From Arenicola marina (Eukaryota; Annelida; Polychaeta; Arenicolidae): a stretch of 64,000 bases of DNA. Where the stretch lies: contig OZ025248.1 in assembly GCA_964019135.1 (NCBI GenBank), positions 30,683,670 through 30,747,669 of the forward strand, in the 5' to 3' direction. The notes under the pieces were generated by a model, which did no database searches, was not told the DNA's origin, and saw only the letters and a program-made list of their open reading frames with translations. A program made the translations under genes and the position numbers. This document shows, one piece after another, positions 1 to 12,399 of the stretch (positions are counted from its first letter, which is position 1; every line of letters starts with the position of its first letter).

Positions 1-257
1 TTCCTTTTCCTTGATTCCGTTATGATTCACACATTACTATAGCAACAACTCAAGCTATGACTGTCCTTTTTGTCTGACAACTAGGAAATGATTAGCTCAT
101 TCCTTGACCACTGCTCCCTTTTCTTGAGACTTTGCTCCACATTCCCGCCGCCATCCCTTTCCCTTCAGATGAAAGCGTGATCCGGTTCAATCCGATCAAC
201 ACAGTAGAGTGGACCTTCGTTTTCCATTGATAAGAGGATACATATGGAAAGGCTAAC
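1..257 (+). promoter_or_regulatory. Spacer and 5' flank of SRP RNA copy 1
   Basis: Spacer of the long type, cut by the window edge. Its last about 110 bp are nearly identical to the same stretch before every other copy: a 'gatccggttcaatcc' block, then 'gtagagtggaccttcg', then 'ccattgataagagg' and a TATA-like 'gatacatatgg' just before +1. Conservation in spacer that is otherwise free to vary suggests promoter function, but homogenisation of the array would also explain it. The TATA-like motif sits at about -20 relative to my start, closer than usual for an upstream Pol III TATA box, so its role is uncertain. Confidence 0.5.
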
Positions 258-595
258 GGCTGGGAGCGGTGGCCTGCTCCTGTAATCCTGCTAAATGGAG
301 GCCGGAGTTGGAGGACGGCTTGAGGTCGGTGGTTCTTGCCCTCGTCGCGCTATGTCGATTGGGCGTCCGCACTAGGATAGGCATCGATATGGTGGCTCCG
401 GGGGAGCCAAGGGTCACCAGGTCGTCTAAGGAGGGTCGAATCGGCCCAGGGTCACCAGGTCGTCTAAGGAGGGTCGAATCGGCCCAGGGCGGTAACGCAG
501 CAGGCAAAAGTCCCCGTGTCTGGCAGTAGTGGGATCGCGCCCATGAATAGGCGGCGCCGGCTAGCCCGAGCAAAACAGCGGGACCCAATTCTTTT
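258..595 (+). ncRNA. RN7SL: SRP RNA copy 1, internal duplication
   Basis: SRP RNA gene carrying a 38-bp tandem duplication in the S domain that doubles the 'gtcaccaggtcgtctaagg' helix 6 strand and loop. It also has changes in the Alu domain ('ctaaatgg' for 'ctacctgg') and next to the B-box-like motif ('ggtggttcttgcc'). It is the most altered full-length copy. Correct helix 6/8 folding, and so SRP19/SRP54 binding, is doubtful, so it is a candidate pseudogene. Confidence 0.9.
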
Positions 596-813
596 TCTTT
601 CTTTCTTGGCTTCCTTTCACATTTTTCAATGTAAAACTAGGAAATGATTAGCTCATTCCTTGACCACAGCTACCTTTTCTTGAGACTTTGCTCCACATTC
701 CCGCCGCCATCCCATTCCCTTCAGATGAAAGCGTGATCTGGTTCAATCCGATCAACACAGTAGAGTGGACCTTCGTTTTCCATTGATAAGAGGATACATA
801 TGGAAAGGCTAAC

Positions 814-1113
814 GGCTGGGAGCGGTGGCGTGCTCCTGTAATCCTGCTACCTGGAGGCCGGAGTTGGAGGACGGCTTGAGGTCGGGGGTTCTAGCCCTCG
901 TCGCGCTATGTCGATTGGGCGTCCGCACTAAGACAAGCATCGATATGGTGGCTCCGGGGGAGCCCAGGGTCACCAGGTCGTCTAAGGAGGGTCGAATCGG
1001 CCCAGGGCGGTAACGCAGCAGGCAAAAGTCCCCGTGTCTGGCAGTAGTGGGATCGCGCCCATGAATAGGCGGCGCCGGCTAGCCCGAGCAAAACAGCGGG
1101 ACCCAATTCTTTT
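814..1113 (+). ncRNA. RN7SL: SRP RNA copy 2
   Basis: Complete 300-nt SRP RNA gene. It matches vertebrate 7SL RNA in order along its whole length. The Alu domain has 'ggtggcgtgc' and the 'tgtaatcc' turn. The central stem has 'gcgctatgtcgattgggcg' and 'tccgcactaag'. Helix 6 has 'caccagg..tctaaggaggg'. Helix 8 has a GNRA loop ('ggtaac') and the SRP54-binding 'agcagg'. The 3' strand has 'cagtagtgggatcgcgcc' and ends 'gggaccc' before the T-run. An internal B-box-like 'gggttctagcc' is present. One private change is 'aagacaagc'. Confidence 0.97.
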
Positions 1114-1331
1114 TCTTTTTTTCTTGGCTTCCTTTTACATTTTTCAATGTAAAACTAGGAAATGATTAGCTCATTCCTTGACCACAGCTACCTTTTCTTG
1201 AGACTTTGCTCCACATTCCCGCCGCCATCCCTTTCCCTTCAGATGAAAGCGTGATCCGGTTCAATCCGATCAACACAGTAGAGTGGACCTTCGTTTTCCA
1301 TTGATAAGAGGATAGATATTGAAAGGCTAAC

Positions 1332-1631
1332 GGCTGGGAGCGGTGGCGTGCTCCTGTAATCCTGCTACCTGGAGGCCGGAGTTGGAGGACGGCTTGAGGT
1401 CGGGGGTTCTAGCCCTCGTCGCGCTATGTCGATTGGGCGTCCGCACTAAGACAGGCATCGATATGGTGGCTCCGGGGGAGCCCAGGGTCACCAGGTCGTC
1501 TAAGGAGGGTCGAATCGGCCCAGGGCGGTAACGCAGCAGGCAAAAGTCCCCGTGTCTGGCAGTAGTGGGATCGCGCCCATGAATAGGCGGCGCCGGCTAG
1601 CCCGAGCAAAACAGCGGGACCCAATTCTTTT
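1332..1631 (+). ncRNA. RN7SL: SRP RNA copy 3 (array consensus)
   Basis: Matches the array consensus at every position I compared, so it is the best reference copy for the family in this window. It is followed by a long spacer and a T-run terminator ('tttttc'). Confidence 0.97.
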
Positions 1632-2003
1632 TCTTCTTTTTTTGGCTTCCTCTTACATTTTTCAATGTATTCGGGTAAATATCAATCGACAGCCTTATTC
1701 GACTAATTTATATCTGGCACACAAATGACCCAGAATTAATATTTTCATTTTCCTTGATTCCGTTATGATTCACACATTACTATAGCAACAACTCAAGCTA
1801 TGACTGTCCTTTTTGTCTGACAACTAGGAAATGATTAGCTCATTACTTGACCACAGCTCCCTTTTCTTGAGACTTTGCTGCGCCACGTTCCCGCCGCCAT
1901 CCCTTTTCCTTCAGATGAAGGCGTGATCCGGTTCAATCCGATCAACACAGTAGAGTGGACCTTCCTTTTCCATTGATAAGAGGATACATATGGAACGGAT
2001 AAC

Positions 2004-2303
2004 AGCTGGGAGCGGTGGCGTGCTCCTGTAATCCTGCTACCTGGAGGCCGGAATTGGAGGACGGCTTGAGGTCGGGGGTTCTCGCCCTCGTCGCGCTATG
2101 TCGATTGGGCGTCCGCACTAAGATAGGCATCGATATGGTGCCTCCGGGGGAGCCCAGGGTCACCAGGTCGTCTAAGGAGGGTCGAATCGGCCCAGGGCGG
2201 TAACGCAGCAGGCAAAAGTCCCCGTGTCTGGCAGTAGTGGGATCGCGCCCATGAATAGGCGGCGCCGGCTAGCCCGTGCAAAACAGCGGGACCCAATTCT
2301 TTT
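2004..2303 (+). ncRNA. RN7SL: SRP RNA copy 4
   Basis: Full length. Differs from the consensus by A instead of G at +1, 'ggaattgg', 'ttctcgccc' in the B-box region, 'agatagg', 'ggtgcctcc' and 'cccgtgcaaa'. Its 5' half was reused in chimeric copy 27. Confidence 0.95.
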
Positions 2304-2672
2304 TCTCTTTTTCTTGGCTTCCTCTCACATTTTTCAATGTATTCGGGTAAATATCAATCGACAGCCTTATTCGACTAATTTATATCTTGCACACAAATGA
2401 CCCAGAATTAATATTTTCATTTTCCTTGATACCGTTATGATTCACACATTACTATAGCAACAACTCAAGCTATGATTGTTCCTATCGTCTGGCAACTAGG
2501 AAATGATTAGCTCCTTCCTTGACCACAGCTCCCTTTTCTTGAGACGTTGCTCCACATTCCCGCCCCCATCCCTTTTCCTTCAGATGAAGGCGTGATCCGG
2601 TTAAATCCGATCAACACAGTAGAGTGGACCTTCGTTTTCCATTGATAAGAGGATACATATGGAAAGGCTAAC

Positions 2673-2972
2673 GGCTGGGAGCGGTGGCGTGCTCCTGTAA
2701 TCCTGCTACCTGGAGGCCTGAGTTGGAGGACGGCTTGAGGTCGGGGGTTCTAGCCCTCGTCGCGCTATGTCGATTGGGCGTCCGCACTAAGACAGGCGTC
2801 GATATGGTGGCTCCGGGGGAGCCCAGGGTCACCAGGTCGTCTAAGGAGGGTCGAATCGGCCCAGGGCGGTAACGCAGCAGGCAAAAGTCCCCGTGTCTGG
2901 CAGTAGTGGGATCGCGCCCATGAATAGGCGGCGCCGGCTAGCCCGAGCAAAACCGCGGGACCCAATTCTTTT
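2673..2972 (+). ncRNA. RN7SL: SRP RNA copy 5
   Basis: Full length. Private changes are 'ggcctgag', 'aggcgtcg' and 'aaaaccgcggg'. The GNRA loop and 'agcagg' of helix 8 are intact. Confidence 0.95.
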
Positions 2973-3341
2973 TCTTCTTTTTTTGGCTTCCTCTTACATT
3001 TTTCAATGTATTCGGGTAAATATCAATCGACAGCCTTATTCGACTAATTTATATCTTGCACACAAATGACCCAGAATTAATATTTTCATTTTCCTTGATT
3101 CCGTTATGATTCACACATTACTATAGCAACAACTCAAGCTATGATTGTTCCTATCGTCTGACAACTAGGAGATGATTAGCTCCTTCCTTGACCACAGCTC
3201 CCTTTTCTTGAGACTTTGCTCCACATTCCCGCCGCCATCCCTTGTCCTTCAGATGAAGGCGTGATCCGGTTAAATCCGATCAACACAGTAGAGTGGACCT
3301 TCGTTTTCCATTGATAAGAGGATAGATATTGAAAGGCTAAC

Positions 3342-3641
3342 GGCTGGGAGCGGTGGCGTGCTCCTGTAATCCTGCTACCTGGAGGCCGGAGTTGGAGGAC
3401 GGCTTGAGGTCGGGGGTTCTAGCCCTCGTCGCGCTATGTCGATTGGGCGTCCGCACTAAGACAGGCATCGATATGGTGGCTCCGGGGGAGCCCAGGGTCA
3501 CCAGGTCGTCTAAGGAGGGTCGAATCGGCCCAGGGCGGTAACGCAGCAGGCGAAAGTCCCCGTGTCTGGCAGTAGAGGGATCGCGCCCATGAATAGGCGG
3601 CACCGGCTAGCCCGAGCAAAACAGCGGGAGCCAATTCTTTT
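3342..3641 (+). ncRNA. RN7SL: SRP RNA copy 6
   Basis: Full length, with 'ggcgaaag' in place of 'ggcaaaag' beside helix 8, 'cagtagaggg', 'ggcaccgg' and 'gggagccaatt' at the 3' end. It resembles copies 17 and 30. Confidence 0.95.
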
Positions 3642-4008
3642 TCTTTGTTCTTGGCTTCCTCTCACATTTTTCAATGTATTCGGGTAAATATCAATCGACA
3701 GCCTTGTTCGACTAATTTATATCTTGCAGACAAATGACCCAGAATTAATATTTTCCTTTCACTTGATTCCGTTATGATTCACACATTACTATAGCAACAA
3801 CTCAAGCTATGACTGTCCTTTTTGTCTGACAACTAGGAAATGATTAGCTCATTCCTTGACCACTGCTCCCTTTGCTTGAGACTTTGCTCTACATTCCCGC
3901 CGCCATCCCTTTCCCTTCAGATAAGGCGTGATCCGGTTCAACCCGATCAACACAGTAGAGTGGACCTTCGTTTTCCATTGATAAGAGGACACATATGGAA
4001 AGGCTAAC

Positions 4009-4308
4009 GGCTGGCAGCGGTGGCGTGCTCCTGTAATCCTGCTACCTGGAGGCCGGAGTTAGAGGACGGCTTGAGGTCGGGGGTTCTAGCCCTCGTCGCG
4101 CTATGTCGATTGGGCGCCCGCACTAAGATAGGCATCGATATGGTGGCTCCGGGAGAACCCAGGGTCACCAGGTCGTCTAAGGAGGGTCGAATCGGCCCAG
4201 GGCGGTAACGCAGCAGGCAAAAGTCCCCGTGTCTGGCAGTAGTGGGATCGCGCCCATGAATAGGCGGCGCCGGCTAGCCCGAGCAAAACAGCGGGACCCA
4301 ATTCTTTT
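4009..4308 (+). ncRNA. RN7SL: SRP RNA copy 7
   Basis: Full length. Variants are 'ggctggcagcgg' at the 5' end, 'gttagagg', 'gggcgcccgc', 'agatagg' and 'ctccgggagaaccc'. Shares these with copy 19, marking a segmental duplication of copies 7-11 as 19-23. Confidence 0.95.
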
Positions 4309-4677
4309 TCTTTTTTTCTTGGCTTCCTCTCACATTTTTCAATGTATTCGGGTAAATATCAATCGACAGCCTTATTCGACTAATTTATATCTTGGAGACA
4401 AATGATCCAGAATTAATATTGTCCTTTTCCTTGATTCCGTTATGATTCACACATTACTATAGCAACAACTCAAGCTATGACTGTCCTTTTTGTCTGACAA
4501 CTAGGAAATGATTAGCTCATTCCTTGACCACAGCTCCCTTTTCTTGAGACTTTGCTCCACATTCCCGCCGCCATCCCTTTCCCTTCAGATGAAGGCGTGA
4601 TCCGGTTCAATATGGTTAACACGGCAGAGAGGACCTTCGTTTTCCATTGATAAGAGGATACATATGGAAAGGCTAAC

Positions 4678-4977
4678 GGCTGGGAGCGGTGGCCTGCTCC
4701 TGTAATCCTGCTACCTGGAGGCCGGAGTTGGAGGACGGCTTGAGGTCGGGGGTTCTAGCCCTCGTCGCGGTATGTCGATTGGGCGTCCGCACTAAGACAG
4801 GCATCGATATGGTGGCTCCGGCGGAGCCCAGGGTCACCAGGTCGTCTAAGGAGGGTCGAATCGGCCCAGGGCGGTAACGCAGCAGGCAAAAGTCCCGGTG
4901 TCTGGCAGTAGTGGGATCGCGCCCATGAATAGGCGGCGCCGGCTAGCCCGAGCAAAACAGCGGGACCCAATTCTTTT
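4678..4977 (+). ncRNA. RN7SL: SRP RNA copy 8
   Basis: Full length. Variants are 'ggcctgc' in the Alu domain, 'gcggtatg', 'ctccggcggagccc' and a private 'gtcccggtg'. Close to copy 20. Confidence 0.95.
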
Positions 4978-5346
4978 TCTTTTTTTCTTGGCTTCCTCTC
5001 ACATTTTTCAATGTATTCGGGTAAATATCAATCGACAGCCTTATTCGACTAATTTATATCTTGCACACAAATGACCCAGAATTAATATTTTCCTTTTCCT
5101 TGATTCCGTTATGATTTACACATTACTATAGCAACAACTCAAGCTATGACTGTCCTTTTTGTCTGACAACTAGGAAATGATTAGCTCATTCCTTGACCAC
5201 AGCTCCCTTTTCTTGAGACTTTGCTCCACATTCCCGCCGCCATCCCTTTCCCTTCAGATGAAGGCGTGATCCGGTTCAATACGGTTAACACGGCAGAGTG
5301 GACCTTCGTTTTCCATTGATAAGAGGATACATATGGAAAGGCTAAC

Positions 5347-5647
5347 GGCTGGGAGCGGTGGCGTGCTCCTGTAATAGTGCTACCTGGAGGCCGGAGTTGG
5401 AGGACGGCTTGAGGTCGGGGGTTGTAGCCCTCGTCGCGGTATGTCGATTGGGCGTCCGCACTAAGACAGGCATCGATATGGTGGCTCCGGCGGAGCCCAG
5501 GGTCACCAGGTCGTCTAAGGAGGGTCGAATCGGCCCAGGGCGGTAACGCAGCAGGCAAAAGTCCCCGTGTCTGGCAGTAGTGGGATCGCGCCCATGAATA
5601 GGCGGCGCCTGGCTAGCCCAAGCAAAACAGCGGGTCCCAATTCTTTT
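5347..5647 (+). ncRNA. RN7SL: SRP RNA copy 9, altered Alu domain
   Basis: 301 nt. The conserved Alu-domain sequence 'tgtaatcctgc' reads 'tgtaatagtgc', and the B-box-like core reads 'gggttgtagcc', which may weaken internal promoter function. A one-base insertion gives 'gcgcctggctagcccaagc', and the 3' end reads 'gggtccc'. Possibly a weak or dead copy. Confidence 0.9.
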
Positions 5648-6016
5648 TCTTTTTTTCTTGGCTTCCTCTCACATTTTTCAATGTATTCGGGTAAATATCA
5701 ATCGACAGCCTTATTCGACTAATTTATATCTTGCAGACAAATGACCCAAAATTAATATTTTCCTTTTCCTTGATTCCGTTATGATTCACACATTACTATA
5801 GCAACAACTCAAGCTATGACTGTCCTTTTTGTCTGACAACTAGGAAATGATTAGCTCATTCCTTGACCACTGCTCCCTTTTCTTGAGACTTTGCTCCACA
5901 TTCCCGCCGCCATCCCTTTCTCTTCAGATGAAGGCGTGATCCGGTTCAATACGGTTAACACGGCAGAGTGAACCTTCGTTTTCCATTGATAAGAGGATAC
6001 ATATGGAAAGGCTAAC

Positions 6017-6316
6017 GGCTGGGAGCGGTGGCGTGCTCCTGTAATCCTGCTACCTGGAGGCCGGAGTTGGAGGACGGCTTGAGGTCGGGGGTTCTAGCCC
6101 TCGTCGCGCTATGTCGATTGGGCGTCCGCACTAAGACAGGCATCGACATGGTGGCTCCGGGGGAGCCCAGGGTCACCAGGTCGTCTAAGGAGGGTCGAAT
6201 CGGCCCAGGGCGGTAACGCAGCAGGCAAAAGTCCCCGTGTCTGGCAGTAGTGGGATCGCGCCCATGAATAGGCGGCGCCGGCTAGCCCGAGCAAAACAGC
6301 GGGACCCAATTCTTTT
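6017..6316 (+). ncRNA. RN7SL: SRP RNA copy 10
   Basis: Full length and near consensus; the one clear change is 'catcgacatgg'. Matches copy 21. Confidence 0.96.
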
Positions 6317-6685
6317 TCTTTTTTTCTTGGCTTCCTCTCACATTTTTCAATGTATTCGGGTAAATATCAATCGACAGCCTTATTCGACTAATTTATATCT
6401 TGGAAACAAATGATCCAGAATTAATATTGTCCTTTTCCTTGATTCCGTTATGATTCACACATTACTATAGCAACAACTCAAGCTATGACTGTCCTTTTTG
6501 TCTGACAACTAGGAAATGATTAGCTCATTCCTTGACCACAGCTCCCTTTTCTTGAGACTTTGCTCCACATTCCCGCCGCCATCCCTTGTCCTTCAGATGA
6601 AGGGGTGATCCGGTTAAATCCGATCAACACAGTAGAGTGGACCTTCGTTTTCCATTGATAAGAGGATACATATGGAAAGGCTAAC

Positions 6686-6985
6686 GGCTGGGAGCGGTGG
6701 CCTGCTCCTGTAATCCTGCTACCTGCAGGCCGGAGTTGGAGGACGGCTTGAGGTCGGGGGTTCTTGCCCTCGTCGCGCTATGTCGATTGGGCGTCCGCAC
6801 TAGGACAGGTATCGATATGGTGGCTCCGGGGGAGCCCAGGGTCACCAGGTCGTCTAAGGAGGGTCGAATCGGCCCAGGGCGGTAACGCAGCAGGCAAAAG
6901 TCCCCGTGTCTGGCAGTAGTGGGATCGCGCCCATGAATAGGCGGCGCCGGCTAGCCCGAGCAAAACAGCGGGACCCAATTCTTTT
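6686..6985 (+). ncRNA. RN7SL: SRP RNA copy 11 (higher-order repeat marker)
   Basis: Full length. It has 'ctacctgcaggcc', a change shared only with copies 23 and 33, plus 'ggcctgc', 'gttcttgccc' and 'actaggacaggtatcg'. It is followed by a short spacer. The three marker copies lie 7,722 and 6,390 bp apart. Confidence 0.96.
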
Positions 6986-7203
6986 TCTTTTTTTCTTGGC
7001 TTCCTCTCACATTTTTCAATGTAAAACTAGGAAATGATTAGCTCATTCCTTGACCACAGCTACCTTTTCTTGAGACTTTGCTCCACATTCCCGCCGCCAT
7101 CCCTTTCCCTTCAGATGAAAGCGTGATCCGGTTCAATCCGATCAACACAGTAGAGTGGACCTTCGTTTTCCATTGATAAGAGAATACATATGGAAAGGCT
7201 AAC

Positions 7204-7503
7204 GGCTGGGAGCGGTGGCGTGCTCCTGTAATCCTGCTACCTGGAGGCAGGAGTTGGAGGACGGCTTGAGGTCGGGGGTTCTAGCCCTCGTCGCGGTATG
7301 TCGATTGGGCGTCCGCACTAAGACAGGCATCGATATGGTGGCTCCGGCGGAGCCCAGGGTCACCAGGTCGTCTAAGGAGGGTCGAATCGGCCCAGGGCGG
7401 TAACGCAGCAGGCAAAAGTCCCCGTGTCTGGCAGTAGTGGGATCGCGCCCATGAATAGGCGGCGCCGGCTAGCCCGAGCAAAACAGCGGGACCCAATTCT
7501 TTT
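7204..7503 (+). ncRNA. RN7SL: SRP RNA copy 12
   Basis: Full length, with 'ggaggcagg', 'gcggtatg' and 'ctccggcggag'. Counterpart of copy 24. Confidence 0.96.
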
Positions 7504-7872
7504 TCTTTTTTTCTTGGCTTCCTCTCACATTTTTCAACGTATTCGGGTAAATATCAATCGACAGCCTTATTCGACTAATTTATATCTTGGAAACAAATGA
7601 TCCAGAATTAATATTGTCCTTTTCCTTGATTCCGTTATGATTCACACATTACTATAGCAACAACTCAAGCTATGACTGTCCTTTTTGGCTGACAACTAGG
7701 AAATGATTAGCTCATTCCTTGACCACAGCTCCCTTTTCTTGAGACTTTGCTCCACATTCCCGCCGCCATCCCTTGTCCTTCAGATGAAGGGGTGATCCGG
7801 TTAAATCCGATCAACACAGTAGAGTGGACCTTCGTTTTCCATTGATAAGAGGATACATATGGAAAGGCTAAC

Positions 7873-8172
7873 GGCTGGGAGCGGTGGCCTGCTCCTGTAA
7901 TCCTGCTACCTGGAGGCCGGAGTTGGAGGACGGCTTGAGGTCGGGGGTTCTTGCCCTCGTCGCGCTATGTCGATTGGGCGTCCGCACTAGGACAGGTATC
8001 GATATGGTGGCTCCGGGGGAGCCCAGGGTCACCAGGTCGTCTAAGGAGGGTCGAATCGGCCCAGGGCGGTAACGCAGCAGGCAAAAGTCCCCGTGTCTGG
8101 CAGTAGTGGGATCGCGCCCATGAATAGGCGGCGCCGGCTAGCCCGAGCAAAACAGCGGGACCCAATTCTTTT
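7873..8172 (+). ncRNA. RN7SL: SRP RNA copy 13
   Basis: Full length, with 'ggcctgc', 'gttcttgccc' and 'actaggacaggtatcg'. Followed by a short spacer. Counterpart of copy 25. Confidence 0.96.
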
Positions 8173-8390
8173 TCTTTTTTTCTTGGCTTCCTCTCACATT
8201 TTTCAATGTAAAACTAGGAAATGATTAGCTCATTCCTTGACCACAGCTACCTTTTCTTGAGACTTTGCTCCACATTCCCGCCGCCATCCCTTTCCCTTCA
8301 GATGAAAGCGTGATCCGGTTCAATCCGATCAACACAGTAGAGTGGACCTTCGTTTTCCATTGATAAGAGGATACATATGGAAAGGCTAAC

Positions 8391-8690
8391 GGCTGGGAGC
8401 GGTGGCGTGCTCCTGTAATCCTGCTACCTGGAGGCCGGAGTTGGAGGACGGCTTGAGGTCGGGGGTTCTAGCTCTCGTCGCGCTATGTCGATTGGGCGTC
8501 CGCACTAAGACAGGCATCGATATGGTGGCTCCGGGGGAGCCCAGGGTCACCAGGTTGTCTAAGGAGGGTCGAATCGGCCCAGGGCGGTAACGCAGCAGGC
8601 GAAAGTCCCCGTGTCTGGGAGTAGAGGGATCGCGCCCATGAATAGGCGGCGCCGGCTAGCCCGAGCAAAACAGCGGGACCCAATTCTTTT
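8391..8690 (+). ncRNA. RN7SL: SRP RNA copy 14
   Basis: Full length, with 'ttctagctctcg', the helix 6 variant 'caccaggttgtc' (closer to vertebrate 7SL), 'ggcgaaag' and 'ctgggagtagaggg'. Counterpart of copy 26. Confidence 0.96.
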
Positions 8691-9058
8691 TCTTTGTTCT
8701 TGGCTTCCTCTCACATTTTTCAATGTATTCGGGTAAATATCAATCGACAGCCTAATTCGACTAATTTATATCTTGCAGACAAATGACCCAGAATGAATAT
8801 TTTCCTTTCCCTTGATTCCGTTATAATTCACACATTACTATAGCAACAACTCAAGCTATGACTGTCCTTTTTGTCTGACAACTAGGAAATGATTAGCTCA
8901 TTTCTTGACCACAGCTCCCTTTTCTTGAGACTTTGCTCCACGTTCCCGCCGCCATCCCTTTTCCTTCAGATGAAGGCGTGATCCGGTTAAATCCGATCAA
9001 CACAGTAGAGTGGACCTTCGTTTTCCATTGATAAGAGGATAGATATTGAAAGGCTAAC

Positions 9059-9358
9059 GGCTGGGAGCGGTGGCGTGCTCCTGTAATCCTGCTACCTGGA
9101 GGCCGGAGTTGGAGGACGGCTTGAGGTCGGGGGTTCTAGCCCTCGTCGCGCTATGTCGATTGGGCGTCCGCACTAAGATAGGCATCGATATGGTGCCTCC
9201 GGGGGAGCCCAGGGTCACCAGGTCGTCTAAGGAGGGTCGAATCGGCCCAGGGCGGTAACGCAGCAGGCAAAAGTCCCCGTGTCTGGCAGTAGTGGGATCG
9301 CGCCCATGAATAGGCGGCGCCGGCTAGCCCGTGCAAAACAGCGGGACCCAATTCTTTT
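9059..9358 (+). ncRNA. RN7SL: SRP RNA copy 15
   Basis: Full length, with 'agatagg', 'ggtgcctcc' and 'cccgtgcaaa'. Counterpart of copy 28. Confidence 0.96.
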
Positions 9359-9727
9359 TCTCTTTTTCTTGGCTTCCTCTAACATTTTTCAATGTATTCG
9401 GGTAAATATCAATCGACAGCCTTATTCGACTAATTTATATCTTGCACACAAATGACCCAGAATTAATATTTTCATTTTCCTTGATACCGTTATGATTCAC
9501 ACATTACTATAGCAACAACTCAAGCTATGATTGTTCCTATCGTCTGGCAACTAGGAAATGATTAGCTCCTTCCTTGACCACAGCTCCCTTTTCTTAAGAC
9601 GTTGCTCCACATTCCCGCCCCCATCCCTTTTCCTTCAGATGAAGGCGTGATCCGGTTAAATCCGATCAACACAGTAGAGTGGACCTTCGTTTTCCATTGA
9701 TAAGAGGATACATATGGAAAGGCTAAC

Positions 9728-10027
9728 GGCTGGGAGCGGTGGCGTGCTCCTGTAATCCTGCTACCTGGAGGCCGGAGTTGGAGGACGGCTTGAGGTCGGG
9801 GGTTCTAGCCCTCGTCGCGCTATGTCGATTGGGCGCCCGCACTAAGATAGGCATCGATATGGTGGCTCCGGGAGAACCCAGGGTCACCAGGTCGTCTAAG
9901 GAGGGTCGAATCGGCCCAGGGCGGTAACGCAGCAGGCAAAAGTCCCCGTGTCTGGCAGTAGTGGGATCGCGCCCATGAATAGGCGGCGCCGGCTAGCCCG
10001 AGCAAAACAGCGGGACCCGATTCTTTT
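9728..10027 (+). ncRNA. RN7SL: SRP RNA copy 16
   Basis: Full length, with 'gggcgcccgc', 'agatagg', 'ctccgggagaaccc' and 'gggacccgattc'. Counterpart of copies 29 and 35. Confidence 0.96.
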
Positions 10028-10396
10028 TCTTTTTTTCTTGGCTTCCTCTCACATTTTTCAATGTATTCGGGTAAATATCAATCGACAGCCTTATTCGACT
10101 AATTTATATCTTGCACACAAATGACCCAGAATTAATATTTTCCTTTTCCTTGATTCCGTTATGATTCACACATTACTATAGCAACAACTCAAGCTATGAC
10201 TGTCCTTTTTGTCTGACAACTAGGAAATGATTAGCTCATTTCTTGACCACAGCTCCCTTTTCTTGAGACTTTGCTCCACATTCCCGCCGCCATCCCTTGT
10301 CCTTCAGATGAAGGCGTGATCCGGTTAAATCCGATCAACACAGTAGAGTGGACCTTCGTTTTCCATTGATAAGATGATAGATATTGAAAGGCTAAC

Positions 10397-10696
10397 GGCT
10401 GGGAGCGGTGGCGTGCTCCTGTAATCCTGCTACCTGGAGGCCGGAGTTGGAGGACGGCTTGAGGTCGGGGGTTCTAGCCCTCGTCGCGCTATGTCGATTG
10501 CGCGTCCGCACTAAGACAGGCATCGATATGGTGGCTCCGGGGGAGCCCAGGGTCACCAGGTCGTCTAAGGAGGGTCGAATCGGCCCAGGGCGGTAACGCA
10601 GCAGGCGAAAGTCCCCGTGTCTGGCAGTAGAGGAATCGCGCCCATGAATAGGCGGCGCCGGCTAGCCCGAGCAAAACAGCGGGAGCCAATTCTTTT
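10397..10696 (+). ncRNA. RN7SL: SRP RNA copy 17
   Basis: Full length, with 'gattgcgcg', 'ggcgaaag', 'cagtagaggaatcg' and 'gggagccaatt'. Counterpart of copy 30. Confidence 0.95.
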
Positions 10697-11062
10697 TCTT
10701 TGTTCTTGGCTTCCTCTCACATTTTTCAATGTATTCGGGTAAATATCAATCGACAGCCTTATTCGACTAATTTATATCTTGCAGACAAATGACCCAGAAT
10801 TAATATTTTCCTTTCACTTGATTCCGTTATGATTCACACATTACTATAGCAACAACTCAAGCTATGACTGTCCTTTTTGTCTGACAACTAGGAAATGATT
10901 AGCTCATTCCTTGACCACTGCTCCCTTTTCTTGAGACTGCTCCACATTCCCGCCGCCATCCCTTTCCCTTCAGATGAAGGCGTGATCCGGTTCAATACGG
11001 TTAACACGGCAGAGTGAACCTTCGTTTTCCATTGATAAGAGGATACATATGGAAAGGCTAAC

Positions 11063-11362
11063 GGCTGGGAGCGGTGGCGTGCTCCTGTAATCCTGCTACC
11101 TGGAGGCCGGAGTTGGAGGACGGCTTGAGGTCGGGGGTTCTAGCCCTCGTCGCGCTATGTCGATTGGGCGTCCGCACTAAGACAGGCATCGACATGGTGG
11201 CTCCGGCGGAGCCCAGGGTCACCAGGTCGTCTAAGGAGGGTCGAATCGGCCCAGGGCGGTAACGCAGCAGGCAAAAGTCCCCGTGTCTGGCAGTAGTGGG
11301 ATCGCGCCCATGAATAGGCGGCGCCGGCTAGCCCGAGCAAAACAGCGGGACCCAATTCTTTT
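11063..11362 (+). ncRNA. RN7SL: SRP RNA copy 18
   Basis: Full length, with 'catcgacatgg' and 'ctccggcggag'. Counterpart of copy 31. Confidence 0.96.
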
Positions 11363-11730
11363 TCTTTTTTTCTTGGCTTCCTCTCACATTTTTCAATGTA
11401 TTCGGGTAAATATCAATCGACAGCCTTGTTCGACTAATTTATATCTTGCAGACAAATGACCCAGAATTAATATTTTCCTTTCACTTGATTCCGTTATGAT
11501 TCACACATTACTATAGCAACAACTCAAGCTATGACTGTCCTTTTTGTCTGACAACTAGGAAATGATTAGCTCATTCCTTGACCACTGCTCCCTTTGCTTG
11601 AGACTTTGCTCTACATTCCCGCCGCCATCCCTTTCCCTTCAGATAAGGCGTGATCCGGTTCAACCCGATCAACACAGTAGAGTGGACCTTCGTTTTCCAT
11701 TGATAAGAGGACACATATGGAAAGGCTAAC

Positions 11731-12030
11731 GGCTGGCAGCGGTGGCGTGCTCCTGTAATCCTGCTACCTGGAGGCCGGAGTTAGAGGACGGCTTGAGGTC
11801 GGGGGTTCTAGCCCTCGTCGCGCTATGTCGATTGGGCGCCCGCACTAAGATAGGCATCGATATGGTGGCTCCGGGAGAACCCAGGGTCACCAGGTCGTCT
11901 AAGGAGGGTCGAATCGGCCCAGGGCGGTAACGCAGCAGGCAAAAGTCCCCGTGTCTGGCAGTAGTGGGATCGCGCCCATGAATAGGCGGCGCCGGCTAGC
12001 CCGAGCAAAACAGCGGGACCCAATTCTTTT
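11731..12030 (+). ncRNA. RN7SL: SRP RNA copy 19
   Basis: Full length. Carries the same set of variants as copy 7, including 'ggctggcagcgg' and 'gttagagg'. Confidence 0.95.
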
Positions 12031-12399
12031 TCTTTTTTTCTTGGCTTCCTCTCACATTTTTCAATGTATTCGGGTAAATATCAATCGACAGCCTTATTCG
12101 ACTAATTTATATCTTGGAGACAAATGATCCAGAATTAATATTGTCCTTTTCCTTGATTCCGTTATGATTCACACATTACTATAGCAACAACTCAAGCTAT
12201 GACTGTCCTTTTTGTCTGACAACTAGGAAATGATTAGCTCATTCCTTGACCACAGCTCCCTTTTCTTGAGACTTTGCTCCACATTCCCGCCGCCATCCCT
12301 TTCCCTTCAGATGAAGGCGTGATCCGGTTCAATATGGTTAACACGGCAGAGAGGACCTTCGTTTTCCATTGATAAGAGGATACATATGGAAAGGCTAAC